From: Oscarella lobularis
Lineage: Eukaryota; Porifera; Homoscleromorpha; Homosclerophorida; Oscarellidae
DNA: 64,000 bases
Direction of reading: 5' to 3'
Assembly (NCBI RefSeq): GCF_947507565.1
Contig: NC_089179.1
Coordinates: forward strand, 992,001-1,056,000
In this document: piece by piece, positions 22,112 to 33,236 of the stretch
Numbering within the stretch: the stretch's first letter is position 1
How the letters are laid out: each line of letters starts with the position of its first letter
Made by a program: the position numbers and the translations under genes
The notes under the pieces: model-generated
What the model was told of the DNA's origin: nothing
What the model saw: the letters and a program-made list of their open reading frames with translations, nothing else
Database searches by the model: none

Positions 22112-23664
22112 TCAGTCGGCTAGCTGACGTTTTGCGCATTCCAACGTGTTTTGAAGTAGCATTGCAATTGTCATGGGGCCAACGCCTTAATTAAATAATT
22201 AATTAAATAAACAAATTCAGCTATTTCTTCTATATTCACCTTTTGGAACTGGAGTGATCCAAGACGCAACTGGCTTACAGCTCTCATAATCAACATCCCC
22301 AACCAAACGATAGCCCTTTGACTTAGTAGCATCTAGAGAAAACATTCATTTGATTTTACAACGTACTCCTTTCTGACCCTTTATGTCGTTAATGCCACAG
22401 TCGATTACAATAGCTCCAGGTTTCAGCCAGTCTCCCTAAAACGAATATTAGCAATTTCATCATGACGTGATATTTTTTTGTTTACTTTGACCATCTGAGG
22501 CTGTCTGGCCGCAACAACAATAATATCAGCTCTTCTAACCTAAATGAAGAAATGAAGAAGAAGAGCTAGATAGACAAGATCTTACACTGACCATATCCTG
22601 CATGTCTTTCGTTTTGGAATGACACACGGTGACCGTGGCATTTCTGTTCTGAAGCAAGTCTCTCATAGGGGATCCCACGATTTTGCTGCGTCCAATGACA
22701 ACAGCATTTGAGCCAGCAATATCAGTACCTACAAAGTACAGAAACGCGTTTGCCGTTGATAGTACATAGTCACAGCAATAGTATTCAGTAAATAACACTG
22801 CTGCATTATCTGTACCTGTTCTCTCGATTAGTTCCAAACAACCACGAGGCGTACAAGGAATGACCGTTCCTCCCATTTCACCACGAGCTAGCCTGCCTGA
22901 GTTGACAGCTGTCAGGCTAAAGGAGAAGAGCAACGCTTGTAGAGAAGACTAACAGAGGTGATGATGATGATGATTCTACTGTACCCATCAACGTCTTTCT
23001 GAGGATGAATCCTGTTGATGCAATAATCAGTGTCTACACTTTGCAATACATCCAATGGCAACTGTTTAGCATCCGATTGCGTTCACGGTCTGATGCAATG
23101 ATATACACTGTGTACCTGCAAGAGTATTCCATTCACGTCATTGCGTCTGTTCAGTTCGTCAATGGCGTCCACCACTTCAGCCTCCCCCACTGCATTTGGC
23201 AATTTAATAGAACGCGTTTCCATGCCAATCTGTATCAAACACAAAGTAGAATTAATGAATGAATGAAAAGCAGAGCCAATCTTTAGTTCCTGACTTCGGC
23301 AGCTGCTTTGAGCTTGTTTCGAACGTACACGTTCGAATCTTCTCTGTGACCAACCTTCACATGTCAATGACTCCATAGAATTGCGACTGTATTGATTTTA
23401 CAAAAATTTGACGTCACCTGAATAACTGCGAGGCAGGGCCCGAATTTCGAGTCCGTTTTTGACTTTAGATCAGATATTTCCTTCTTCAAGTTCTTCCTTA
23501 TCGAACTAAGCACAGGAAGTTCGATTGATTGATCTTCGACTTGCTCGCCACCTGGCTATTGCTTTTCCATCCAAAATTTGCCCGCGCGAATCACTAAACG
23601 GTCGTTGCCGTTGCCGTAGCAGCGCAATGCAGCGCGACGTGACGCTGAGAAGTCGTTTCGCCAT
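22112..23664 (-). CDS. MTHFD2: Mitochondrial methylene-THF dehydrogenase/cyclohydrolase
   Basis: Bifunctional folate enzyme converting methylene-THF to formyl-THF in mitochondria. It starts [20 protein letters not shown] (23664), a clear matrix-targeting leader, then ILDGKAIA. The catalytic-lysine motif is [11 protein letters not shown] near 23300. Then follow [35 protein letters not shown] (cofactor loop), [10 protein letters not shown], and WITPVPK spliced to [14 protein letters not shown], ending KRQLAD at 22112. No formyl-THF synthetase domain follows, so it is MTHFD2-like in architecture. The cofactor loop looks more like MTHFD1, so MTHFD2 versus MTHFD2L versus a truncated MTHFD1L is open. 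It is divergent to SUDS3, starts only 71 bp apart. Confidence 0.9.
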
Positions 23665-23735
23665 TGCCTCTTCGCGTTCAACGTGCGCTAACGCTTCCTG
23701 AGCTACTGTGTTGCTTTGCTCTTTGCTAGCGGCCG

Positions 23736-25355
23736 ATGGACATCGAGAAAGATCACCCAGGCATCGTCGGTCGCAACGGAATACATTGCTCATCGGAATC
23801 GGACGAAGGTAGGAAAGATCTCGGTCCCGGTCTCCGTTCTTTTTACCCCTTTTCCGACGCAGACACGGAGGAGGCGAGTGAAACCGACGTAGGAAGGGGT
23901 GACGGTGAGAGGTGCGTCTTGTCAAAGTGGCGGGGAGAAATGTCCATTCACTCCGCTGCTCCTACGTGCCATTAGACCTCGATCGGAAAGCGTCCAGTCG
24001 TACAGAGACCAGCTGAGAAAACTCGACGAAGGAACGAACGTCGAATATCTGAAAAAAGTGGAGAAATTGCGAGAATCGAAACTCGTGATGCTAGCGAGCG
24101 CAGGTGACGTCAGAAATCGAATAGTGACGTTGCGTAGTTAATTTAATTAACGATTTCTGTTATTCGACTCAGAGGCCTTTAGGGACTACGAGGTAAAGCC
24201 CGTAAACGTGCCTAAATAACCAATAGTTATTCTCTGTAGATAGGTGTCGTCGAGCACGAGTACCTTCATGAGAAGTCAGCTGTCAAAAGAGAATATGAGG
24301 TTTGGCTTTGTGTTTGGAAGATTCTTGCTATCCTCTCGCTGCAGATCAAGAAAGTTGAAATGAAGGACAATTTGATTCACGACTTGTTAGAAGAGAAGAA
24401 AAAGGTGGAGACTGAACGCCAGACAATAGAACTCACTGGAGGTGGACCACCGTGATCGCGTTGCTACTGTTTTTTGTTGAACGCATCCGCGCAGACTCGA
24501 TGGACGTGAAGCCCGTTGTGACACGAAAATTGCGCCGACGGCCCAATGATCCCTTACCAGTGCAAGACAAGAGACCAAAGAAATCAGCTGATATCCGTCA
24601 TTCCTTTGCAGCTTGAAAGCGAATTAACGAGTGCTAAGCCCTTTCTTTCCTTGACAGTATCTCTAGAGATTGGACAGCTGCTTGATGAGGAAGACATCCT
24701 AGATGATCTGAAAGCAATATACAAAGTAAACGAAATGATAAACATTCATACAGGAGTCCCTTCATTTATTCAAAAAAGAGGGACTCTGTATTATATAACA
24801 TTTAATTAATGCAGGGAAAAACTTTTCCACAAAAACGACCTCTCCCAGTCATCTCAGCTGCAACCACGTTGCTGTCAAGTGAAAACTATATCTCAAAATG
24901 TTTAAAAATTGTCTTAGCTTGACTGTGTGAAGGTGACGTTCTATCCGATAATCCAGTTTTTGAAGCGCGCATCGATGAGAACAAACTCATTTACGAACGC
25001 AAAGTGTATGATTACACGCACACGTTAATTAACGCATTTCTTATGCGCCAATCACTTTGCAGTTATCAACGAGGGCAACAGATCGTTTTAGAATCAGATA
25101 TGACGGGGAAAATCAAGTACGTCGTCGCTTAACTGTACAAACATTGTCATTGTCTCTGTCGTTCTTTAGCTGTATTGTTCATTCAGTTGGACAGACAGAG
25201 GTAATTTCTTTTCAATTGCCCATTCAATGGACTTAATTTTAGCGGGCGTTTTTCTCAAGATAATTGTTAAGAAAAACATGGATCAAATGAAACTAAGGAT
25301 ATTTCTATCGCAGTTGCGTGCCGGGAAATATGTTATCAGAAAACGATCGAACTAG
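23736..25355 (+). CDS. SUDS3: SUDS3, Sin3-HDAC complex subunit
   Basis: Nuclear Sds3-family scaffold of the Sin3 corepressor. It starts [20 protein letters not shown] with an acidic SDE...[10 protein letters not shown] stretch. A coiled coil follows: [20 protein letters not shown] near 24000-24050, then [15 protein letters not shown] and [19 protein letters not shown] near 24250-24400. The family block [20 protein letters not shown] follows, near 24500-24560 (human [20 protein letters not shown]). The C-terminal half gives [25 protein letters not shown] and [20 protein letters not shown] (stop 25353-25355). About ten exons. Full family layout. Confidence 0.92.
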
Positions 25356-25651
25356 ACGTATATAGTAGCTGTAATTCTAATAGATAGACAGTCTCGTGGT
25401 CGTGATAATTATCTCACCAACAAAGACTCGCTCTTCTCCCGATTGGTCTTTAAAATAGAATAAGTTCTTGTTGACTCCACGGCACGTTGTGACAACCATG
25501 CAATCTAAAAATGCGTACCTAATCTACAAGGAAAGGAAACACGTCAGCTCGGTACGTATAGTATTATTGCAGTTGACCTTCATAGTTTTTCATCAAAGAG
25601 AGCGGTTTCGTATACAATATAGAAATAGAAAAAAATACAAAGCCAATAGCA

Positions 25652-28600
25652 TTAATGCTCAACGCCATTTTTGACGCTCTCGTCATGGTAACCTCCCAGT
25701 TTGTCATAGCAGACTTTGCAGACTCTAACCGGTTCATAAAGCTGTTCGGAAGGAACTGGGTGATAATGGTCCGAACAATAGTGGCAGAACAACTTTCCGC
25801 ACGACCTATGAAAGAGAAAATTAAAATTCGTAGCGTTTAATCCGTTTTTTTTTCGCTCTTTGACCTGCAATGATGACGTCGTTTTGCAAGCCAAAAGTAA
25901 GCATGGCAACCCGAACATCGAGTCTGCGCATGGTCCGGCACCCAACGCGTCGGCGTTGCTTCGTCTTTATCAACGGCTTCCCAAGGGGAACTATCAATTG
26001 GCGATGATTCACTTTCAGTACTCTAGATATGCGAGTATTTTTAACATAGCGCCGGCGGTGCACCGGGTCAATTTTACCCCACTGTCTTGATCATCGTAAG
26101 CGCGTGAGTAACCTCCATTCACCCCATTCACTTCACGTTGCAGACGTTCGATTTCACGTCGTAAACGTCCGTTTTCACGTTCTAAATTCTTGCTCTTAGA
26201 GAAGAAAATCGAGACCAGAGGATCGACGACGCGCACGAGCCCGTCATAATCACAATGGTGCAAAAGGGAACCATTGGGTGTCGTTGATAGCGATTCGCCA
26301 AAGCTATGCAGTGCAGGATTATATGGCGGCGCCGTGGGAGCGACAGCCGGTTCCTCAAGGACGCTAGGAGCGCGTACGGCATTTCTATAGCCGCCAATCC
26401 ACTTTACAACGGAAACAACGCTCCCTATGCTCGCTGTGAGCTGCGGAGCGGACGGCGCGACCGCTGAAGGATTTGGGAATTTGGGCTTTGATTCGTCTCG
26501 CGCACTATGCGTCATCATCATGTCCGTTTCGCTTTTGCTTCGCACCAGTTGACCAACATTTCTGTCGCCAAGTGACGAAGACTCGAATTGACTTACAGTT
26601 TTAGCTGGTCGGCAATTAAATCCGCAGTACGTGTTTCGGTAGAAGTCAATCCAAAGGCGTAGTCTACCAACGCAAGGATCAACTAAAATCGCCTACAAGA
26701 GAAAATACAATTAACAGACTCATAGCAATGTGTTGGACTAGCACTTGCCGAATCGTTTCGCATATAGAAAGGATTGTAAAATTGTTTTTTAGCAAGAAAC
26801 GTCCAAATACTGGAAAGAGGCTGAGTGCTCTCGCGTTTTCTTTCTCGATCGTTGTCCCAGAGGAACTCCCCAAACAGACAAGAGTACACATGCAAACCGA
26901 GTTTGACCTGAACAAGTTGAAAGGAGACCTTGAATTTCTTGATTATTCCTTACCAGAAGAGCTTCGCTGAATTCAAAGTCGGACGGATACTGGAGCATGA
27001 GCTGATGCACGCAATCTAGCCACTGGAGAAAGACGGGTGATATCTGACTGGGATTCTCTGTCCCGATTCTGTGTCCGCATCGCGTTCCAAAGCGATGTCC
27101 ATAGGCTAGCCACTCTTTTTGAATCAAAATTTGAAAACCCTATGTAAATACGTTTTTACACGAACTGTACTGTACGCATTTGAGCTTTCCTTTCGCGTTC
27201 GGTAAAAGGGATCGAGCATCAGTTGAGCTAGCGATGTGATCTGCGGCGTGCGGTCCCATCCGTCACTGCAGTGAACCAAGACCGGTCGACCGTTTTGGAG
27301 AACGTTTGCCACCTGACAGGCCGACTCCAGCAACAAAGACAAGTAGTTCATCCAAAGCGTCGATTCCAGGGCAGAAAGAAAACTGGAGAAGGGAAAATAA
27401 ACGTTTGAGAGATATACGTTCACGGAACGGTGGGAGATAGGACTGCGTGTACGCTACTACATGTATGTCGCCTCTATACCTCGCATTGTCAACTGACGAA
27501 TTCAAAAGACCGCACACGGCTTTGAAACTCTTTCTCACGGAATGAATATTCGGCAAGTTCATGAATTGAATTTCGCAATTGGTGTAATACTCTAGAAAGA
27601 CCGATTACCAATCAAAAAAACGAAACCTTTCTCTTCAAAAACCTTTCGACTCGCACCCTCCTCCCTTGGCTCGATTCGCCAACGCTGCCGGATACGATCG
27701 CGCGTCAACGACCAATAACTGCTGCCGCGACAATTCTCCGGTAGCGTTCCCAGACCCTTTCTCTTTGAACAAGCGTCGCCTGTCTCGCGTGCAAGCCTCC
27801 AACAGAGCCAACATAAAATGCTCGTCGGTGGAATTGCGCCATCCAAGCAAGCCGACGAGAGGTTGACTGGACCGGGCAAGTACAGCCCCATTGTGTTTAT
27901 TCCTAAAAATATATGAATACACGACGTGGCAATTAGTTAAATAGCCGTCTTCGTACCTCCAAACGACACTTGGAAATCTCTCTGATGATCGAAACGTCGC
28001 TATTTTTGCTACGTCACCGTCCCCAATGCCGGCTGGAAGAATGACTATTTCAGGATAGCTCTTACAGATACTAGTTAGACAGAGACGTTTTCTCGTTCAT
28101 TCAGCGCGATAGTTGCTACCCCGCGTTACCTATAATTCCGATTGACATTTGATCGAGCCCACACTTTCGATCTCGCAAAATCCATTCGATCAAATTCAAG
28201 AATCATAACGGGATCTACGGTAATCCTAATTCTTTGCACATATACTCGCATTTTGGGTATATACCTTCCACGTCTTCATTCACAATGTGCGGGCTTTGCA
28301 GTGACATTGCGTCATGTTCAAAAGCAGCGTGCCTGAATGCAAAGAGACCCTTTGGATCGTTCGGCAATTTCAGTTTGCAGTTGAAACGATGAAGCCACCT
28401 ATCAGCCGCCTCTCTGCTATCAAAACGAATACTGCAAAAAAAAATAAACAAGAAGTACACGCTCTCAATCTTTCACAAGAACAGAGAAAAAAGACCTACG
28501 TCACACCAGTGGCATGTTTACATGACAGCAGGAGACTATAAGGATCAACGGAAGCAACGGCCTCAATTAAACCCAAAGGAAGCTAAGAGGAAACAGTCTT

Positions 28601-29003
28601 TATTATTTAATTAATTAATTAATTAAAACGTCATGACTGAGTACAGTAATCACATGATCAACATTTCACCTCCTCGCCACCCCGCCCTGTTCCCTCCCAC
28701 TTCCCAATCCCAACTCACATTGACGACGATTTCCGAGCGGAACAGCAAGAGGACTCGGTAATTCGTAATAGCTAACGTGCCGTTTTTGCTTCGACCTATC
28801 AACTCCCACGCTTCGCCGTCGATCAAGCGAAAGAAGTCGACGCTAATCGATTCGTCGTCTAAGAAGCGAGAGATCGCGGCTCGGCAGCCGGAAATCCAAG
28901 CGAATTCCTCACCCTTGACGACTTCCTTTGCCGGAAACGCTTCGCTGCGGCGAATCACGTCTACAGCGGCGTCGACGGACAGCGAAGGGCAATTTCTTTC
29001 CAT
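25652..29003 (-). CDS. MTMR4: Myotubularin-related lipid phosphatase with FYVE domain (MTMR3/4 type)
   Basis: Phosphoinositide 3-phosphatase acting on PI3P and PI(3,5)P2 at endosomes. The N-terminal PH-GRAM domain begins [20 protein letters not shown] (29003) and includes [17 protein letters not shown]. The phosphatase domain has [18 protein letters not shown], then [20 protein letters not shown] near 27240-27290. The Cys-x5-Arg catalytic loop is intact, so this is an active rather than a dead member. A coiled coil ([18 protein letters not shown]) near 26120-26190 follows. The C-terminus is a FYVE zinc finger: [18 protein letters not shown] spliced to [13 protein letters not shown] and [13 protein letters not shown]3 and MTMR4 cannot be separated here. 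It is divergent to VPS29, starts 91 bp apart. Confidence 0.92.
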
Positions 29004-29094
29004 GGCAAAACGGGAAATAGTCCTCGCGCACGCGTCGATATGAAAACTTACGTCATTTGTGACCTAAGCTAGAGCGCGTTAACCCACGTTCATC

Positions 29095-30009
29095 ATGGTG
29101 GTCAGTAAACGCCTCGTTTTCGAGACGAACGAAGCATTCAGTTCCTTGTTTTTGATCTAGTTGGTATTAGTAATTGGAGATCTTCACATTCCTCACCGAT
29201 CGAACAGCCTACCGCCAAAATTCAAGAAATTACTCGTAAAGAATTTCCCTTCCACTCGCCCATCCTTAGCAAATTGCCTCGTTCTGTCGAAAGGTACCGG
29301 GAAAGATCCAACACATCCTGTGCACGGGCAATCTGTGCACGAAGGAGTCGTTCGACTATCTCAAAACGCTAGCAAGCGACGTTCACATAGTGCGAGGCGA
29401 TTTCGACGAGGTAAGCACGCGAAAGGCGCGACGAACGTCGTCTTTTTAACCGTCGATGCGCAGAACACCTCGTGGCCCGAACAAAAAGTCGTTACGGTCG
29501 GACAATTTCGCATCGGATTGTGCCACGGTCATCAGATCGTTCCGTGGGGAGACGTCGAAAGTTTGGGATTGGTGAGAACAGCGATCGTCTCAAAAATCAA
29601 TGAGAATTATAACGGGGGGCGTGGTCTTTCTAGGTACAGCGACAACTTGACGTGGATATATTGATTTACGGTCACACTCACAAGGTTTCGATTTGCTCTT
29701 GATTGATTGATTGATTGATTGATTTCTCGCTGAGCTGATTCGCTCTTTTGCAGTTTGAAGCTTTCGACCGAGAGGGAAAGTTCTACATCAATCCCGGAAG
29801 TGCAACAGGAGCCTACAATGCACTGCAAAGGTGGCTACTACGTGGAAATCATTTTCTGGTTCTGGTGTAGTGGCTCCTTCTTCTCTAGTTCTCTCGTACC
29901 GTCTTTCGTCTTGATGGACATCCAATCGGCGTCAGTTGTCACGTATGTGTATCAGTTGCAGGGAGACGACGTCAAAGTAGAAAGAATAGAGTTCAAGAAG
30001 ACGGTTTAG
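29095..30009 (+). CDS. VPS29: VPS29, retromer subunit
   Basis: Metallophosphoesterase-fold subunit of retromer and Commander complexes. Exon 1 is just ATGGTG followed by a GT donor. Exon 2 gives [20 protein letters not shown], followed by [81 protein letters not shown] and [20 protein letters not shown] (stop 30007-30009). It is nearly identical to vertebrate VPS29 and complete. Five or six exons. Confidence 0.96.
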
Positions 30010-30183
30010 AAGAAAAGGAACAACGCTTTGTATTGACGCACCTTTTTCTCTTTTCCTGTGTTGTTATTTTGTTCACGTGTGACGTAAAAATTTACCCCCC
30101 CTTCGCTGATTTGTTTCACATTGCACCCCTGCAAGAAACACGCCACAAGTGATGTACACTCCCACGCAAACACGTTTGATCAT

Positions 30184-31160
30184 TCAGCTCATATAGTATT
30201 GTGTCCATTTAGAACACTTTTTAAATTTTTCTACTATGTACTCCATACCTTTATCCACAATCGTCATATTCAAAACCTCGGGCGTATCCTTACCCCAGTT
30301 CTGCAGTCGAGCGCCCCAATAGTGATTGAGCCTCAGCTCCGCATCAGGCGCATCCATGCTCCTTCCTTTCAACGGATGGTTGTGATGAACTTGAGCTCGT
30401 ACATTTGCAGTCCTATAGATCGGCTTAACCAGTTGATTCGACCGTTTTGGCGTGCGTCGCCACAGTCGATCAATCAACAATTCGCGCTCCCACAACGGCC
30501 AGCCCAAAAACAAATAATTCTGCATGCAAATCTCCGACACTTGCTCGGCGTCAAACTTGCGCACATACCGCGACAAGAATCCTGGATCTCGATCGACAGG
30601 CGAAAACGGATACTCGTCAATATCTATAGCAACCTGCCACTCGGTCTCTGTCTTGTAATGATCGATGCAGTGTTGATAAGCGGCAACTTGAGTGCCTTGA
30701 ATCGTATAGGGATTGTGCTCGTGCCAATCAACGTACGTCACAAAACCGTTGTCAATGAACTTGCTCACGTTCGCTCGTTGCGATTCGTTCGCGTACAAAT
30801 AGGCATCGTACAGGTACACGTGCTCAATGCCCATGTAGCGTTGATAGACAAGCCATTGACGTAGTTCGCGTGACGTCAACTTCGCCTTGTCTCCTATAAC
30901 ATGCGAAGGAGAATGACCGAGGTCAAAAAGTACGGCGGGCGAGCTGACGCATATGGGAATGTCCACGCTTCGCACGCGGCGCGATCGGATTCCACCCATT
31001 GAGTCGGAGAAGGCGAAGGGTCGCCTCTTGTTTCGCGGCGCGTTAGCGGAGCCACGGATAGTAGTATCCGTGGCGGAGCTGAGCCTCCGTTTTTCCAAAG
31101 AAGAAACGCCGCAAAAGCGAAAGCGACGAGTACAAAAATTTTAGTGCCGCGGAGCCTCAT
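30184..31160 (-). pseudogene. GT92-like glycosyltransferase copy 1, frameshifted
   Basis: Golgi type II glycosyltransferase-like protein (GT92/DUF23). The N-terminus MRLRGTKIFVLVAFAFAAFL is a signal anchor. The catalytic half contains QRYMGIEHVYLYDAYLYANE, WQVAIDIDEYPFSPVDRDPG (DxD-type motif) and GRSMDAPDAELRLNHYWGAR. Compared with copy 2 the two halves are in different frames: near 30890-30902, just after TSVILLRM, one base is missing and a TAG follows at once. Everything else is open. A catalytic-half frame starting internally would lack the anchor. The N-terminal stem also contains a 27-bp in-frame insertion with a perfect hairpin. It is a recent pseudogene unless the frameshift is an assembly error. 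Confidence 0.75.
31052..31073. repeat. Perfect 9-bp-arm inverted repeat inside a 27-bp insertion
   Basis: CCACGGATA, GTAG, TATCCGTGG form a perfect hairpin. Together with a repeated GCGGAG it makes up a 27-bp insertion in GT92 copy 1 that is absent from copy 2 at 32447. It encodes nine extra residues without changing frame. Confidence 0.85.
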
Positions 31161-31222
31161 CTCGGAAGAATCACGGCACAACGGGAACCGGACATTAATT
31201 AAACGAGGTATTTACGACCCGT

Positions 31223-31340
31223 ATGAGACGTAGTTTGAGACCGACTGAGACCGACTGAGACGGAAAGACTTATTGAGACGTGGTGTGAGACTAATCGAGA
31301 CTCATTGACACGTAGTCCGAGAGTAATCGAGACGGAATTT
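31223..31340. repeat. Degenerate GAGAC-rich minisatellite
   Basis: About ten loosely repeated units of 10-13 bp around TGAGACNGA or GAGACGTAGT between the two GT92 copies. No coding signal. Confidence 0.6.
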
Positions 31341-31572
31341 GAGTTGTGATTTCGTCACATCTAGTAGTACGTACATGCCGCTCACCTACTCACCCACGCC
31401 CCGACGCGTTCATATGGGGATGCATGGCGTTTGCTGGCGTAGGCTCGCTCAGGCCTGCAAGAAACACGCCACAAGTGATGTACAGTCCCATGCAAACACG
31501 TTCGAGGCCCATTATTATAGACAAATAGACAGGATTCCAAGAAAATAATTGCAGCTCATATCAAAAAAATGT

Positions 31573-32550
31573 TCAGCTCATATAGTATTGTGTCCATTTA
31601 GCACACTTTTTAAATTTTTGTACTATGTACTCCATACCTTTATCCACAATCGTCATATTCAAAACCTCGGGCGTATCCTTACCCCAGTTCTGCAGTCGAG
31701 CGCCCCAATAGTGATTGAGCCTCAGCTCCGCATCAGGCGCATCCATGCTTCTTCCTTTCAACGCATAATTGTGATGAACTTGAGCTTGTACATTCGCAGT
31801 CCTATAGATCGGCTTAACCAGTTGATTCGACCGTTTTGGCGTGCGTCGCCACAGTCGATCAATCAACAATTCGCGCTCCCACAACGGCCAGCCCAAAAAC
31901 AAATAATTCTGCATGCAAATCTCCGACACTTTCTCGTGCTCGACGTCAAACTTGCGCACATACCGCGACAAGAATCCTGGATCTCGATCGACAGGCGAAA
32001 ACGGATACTCGTCAATATCTATAGCAACCTGCCACTCGGTCTCTGTCTTGTAATGATCGATGCAGTGTTGATAAGCGGCAACTTGAGTGCCTTGAATCGT
32101 ATAGGGATTGTGCTCGTGCCAATCAACGTACGTCACAAAACCGTTGTCAATGAACTTGCTCACGTTCGCTCGCTGCGATTCGTTCGCGTACAAATAGGCA
32201 TCGTACAGGTACACGTGCTCAATGCCCATGTAGCGTTGATAGAAAAGCCATTGTCGTAGTTCGCGTGACGTCAATTTCGCCTTGCTTCTTTTATGTATGC
32301 GAAGGAGGATGACCGAGGTCAAAAAGTACGGCGGGCGAGCTGATGCATATGGGAATGTCCACGCTTCGCACGCGGCGCGATCGGATTCCGCCCATTGAGT
32401 CGGAGAAGGCGAAGGGTCGCCTCTTTTTTCGCGGCGCGTTAGCGGAGCTGAGCCTCCGTTTTTCCAAAGGAGAAACGCCGCAAAAGCGAAAGCGACGAGC
32501 GCAAAGAGGAATCGATTCCAGCTACTTGTAGTGCCGCGGAGCTTCATCAT
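31573..32550 (-). CDS. GT92-like glycosyltransferase copy 2, intact
   Basis: A single-exon type II membrane protein of about 325 residues. The start is taken at MMKLRGTTSSWNRFLF (32550); the second Met at 32547 is equally possible. A hydrophobic anchor (ALVAFAFAAFLLW) is followed by a basic/Pro/Ser stem and the GT92 (DUF23) catalytic domain: WTFPYASARPPYFLTSVILL, SRELRQWLFYQRYMGIEHVY, the metal/sugar-nucleotide motif WQVAIDIDEYPFSPV, GRSMDAPDAELRLNHYWGAR and a C-terminus ending KKCAKWTQYYMS at 31573. GT92 enzymes are beta-1,4-galactosyltransferases in nematodes and birds; the exact acceptor here is unknown. Confidence 0.8.
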   Translation of the reverse strand: MMKLRGTTSSWNRFLFALVAFAFAAFLLWKNGGSAPLTRREKRGDPSPSPTQWAESDRAACEAWTFPYASARPPYFLTSVILLRIHKRSKAKLTSRELRQWLFYQRYMGIEHVYLYDAYLYANESQRANVSKFIDNGFVTYVDWHEHNPYTIQGTQVAAYQHCIDHYKTETEWQVAIDIDEYPFSPVDRDPGFLSRYVRKFDVEHEKVSEICMQNYLFLGWPLWERELLIDRLWRRTPKRSNQLVKPIYRTANVQAQVHHNYALKGRSMDAPDAELRLNHYWGARLQNWGKDTPEVLNMTIVDKGMEYIVQKFKKCAKWTQYYMS

Positions 32551-32631
32551 TGCAAACAACGGAAACTCCGCCCAGTTGTGAGTCGTGAGACGGGACCCTG
32601 GATCACGAGCACACCAACGGCACCAACGACG

Positions 32632-33133
32632 ATGGGCCGATCGAAGCGCTCAAAAAGAACCAACGAGGTGAAGGCAGCTGAAGAAAGCTCGTCAGAATGC
32701 AAGAAGGAAAGACGAGACTCCGAGAGTGAGTCACTCTCGAAGCCGATCACCTTCAGAATAGAGCACTGGTAAAGAAACTTTCTGCTGCAATGAAACGAAC
32801 TCAGGAATGCAATTTTAGTGTAAGCTGAAGTAGATTCAAAAGAGAAGCCAAGAAATTGGCTTCTGAGTTGGAGGAAGCGTTTCCAGAATGTTCAATTGAA
32901 ATCAATCCGGACAAACCGCGCCGAGGTTCCTTCGAGTGCTCTTTGGTTAAGGAAGACGGAGAAGGTAATGCACTAAGTACGAGACGTAGAGCAACGAATA
33001 TTTTGTGCTTATAATAATAGTTGAATTGATTTGGTCTGGGCACAAGAAGGGGCCACCACGAAAGTTGAAATTTCCTGAGGATGGAGTTGTTGCGGATGAG
33101 GCGAGAAATTTCTTGAAAACGGATAAGAATTAG
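32632..33133 (+). CDS. SELENOH: Selenoprotein H with in-frame UGA (selenocysteine)
   Basis: Nuclear/nucleolar thioredoxin-fold redox selenoprotein. Three exons: 32632-32768, 32819-32964 and 33021-33133. The N-terminus is basic (MGRSKRSKRTNEVKAAEESS). The first beta strand ITFRIEHC crosses the exon 1/2 splice, completing a Cys codon. Val-Ser and then TGA at 32826-32828 follow, giving the family redox motif Cys-x-x-Sec. Reading through TGA, the frame stays open: REAKKLASELEEAFPEC, INPDKPRRGSFECSL (human VNPTKPRRGSFEVTL) and LIWSGHKKGPPRKLKFPEDG (human LWTGIKKGPPRKLKFPEPQ). It stops with TAG at 33131-33133, for about 131 residues including Sec49. A SECIS-like hairpin lies 38 bases after the stop. 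A naive gene caller would truncate this gene. Confidence 0.9.
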
Positions 33134-33170
33134 AAGTAAGAGTAGCTAGAACTTTGTTGTTGCATGTTTC

Positions 33171-33236
33171 GTGCCTACCGTGATGATGGCAAATTGACTA
33201 AAGCTTAGACGTCAAATGCTTGACTGTGTGTAGCAC
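33171..33236 (+). promoter_or_regulatory. SECIS element (selenocysteine insertion) in the SELENOH 3' UTR
   Basis: Helix I pairs GTGCCTAC (33171-33178, one bulged C) with GTAGCAC (33230-33236). The SECIS core appears as ATGA at 33183-33186 on the 5' side and TGA at 33221-33223 on the 3' side, the non-canonical G.A quartet. Helix II pairs GGCA and TTGAC (33188-33198) with GTCAA and TGCT (33211-33220), with a small A bulge. The apical loop contains the conserved AA (33200-33202), 13-14 bases after the quartet. These are all the parts a eukaryotic SECIS needs, in the right order and spacing. The fold was made by eye. Confidence 0.82.

Larger units (their letters stand above)
30125..32560. repeat. 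Tandem duplication carrying the two GT92-like genes
   Basis: Two direct copies, about 30125-31190 and 31455-32560, share the whole gene plus the downstream flank (AACACGCCACAAGTGATGTA at 30137 and 31467). They differ by few substitutions, so the duplication is young. Copy 2 has extra downstream sequence between its stop and the shared flank (31495-31570). Confidence 0.88.

Noticed and set aside
30121-30864. Plus-strand 247-codon frame (and its twin at 31549-32259)
   Set aside because: Complement of the GT92 catalytic exons, duplicated because the gene is duplicated.
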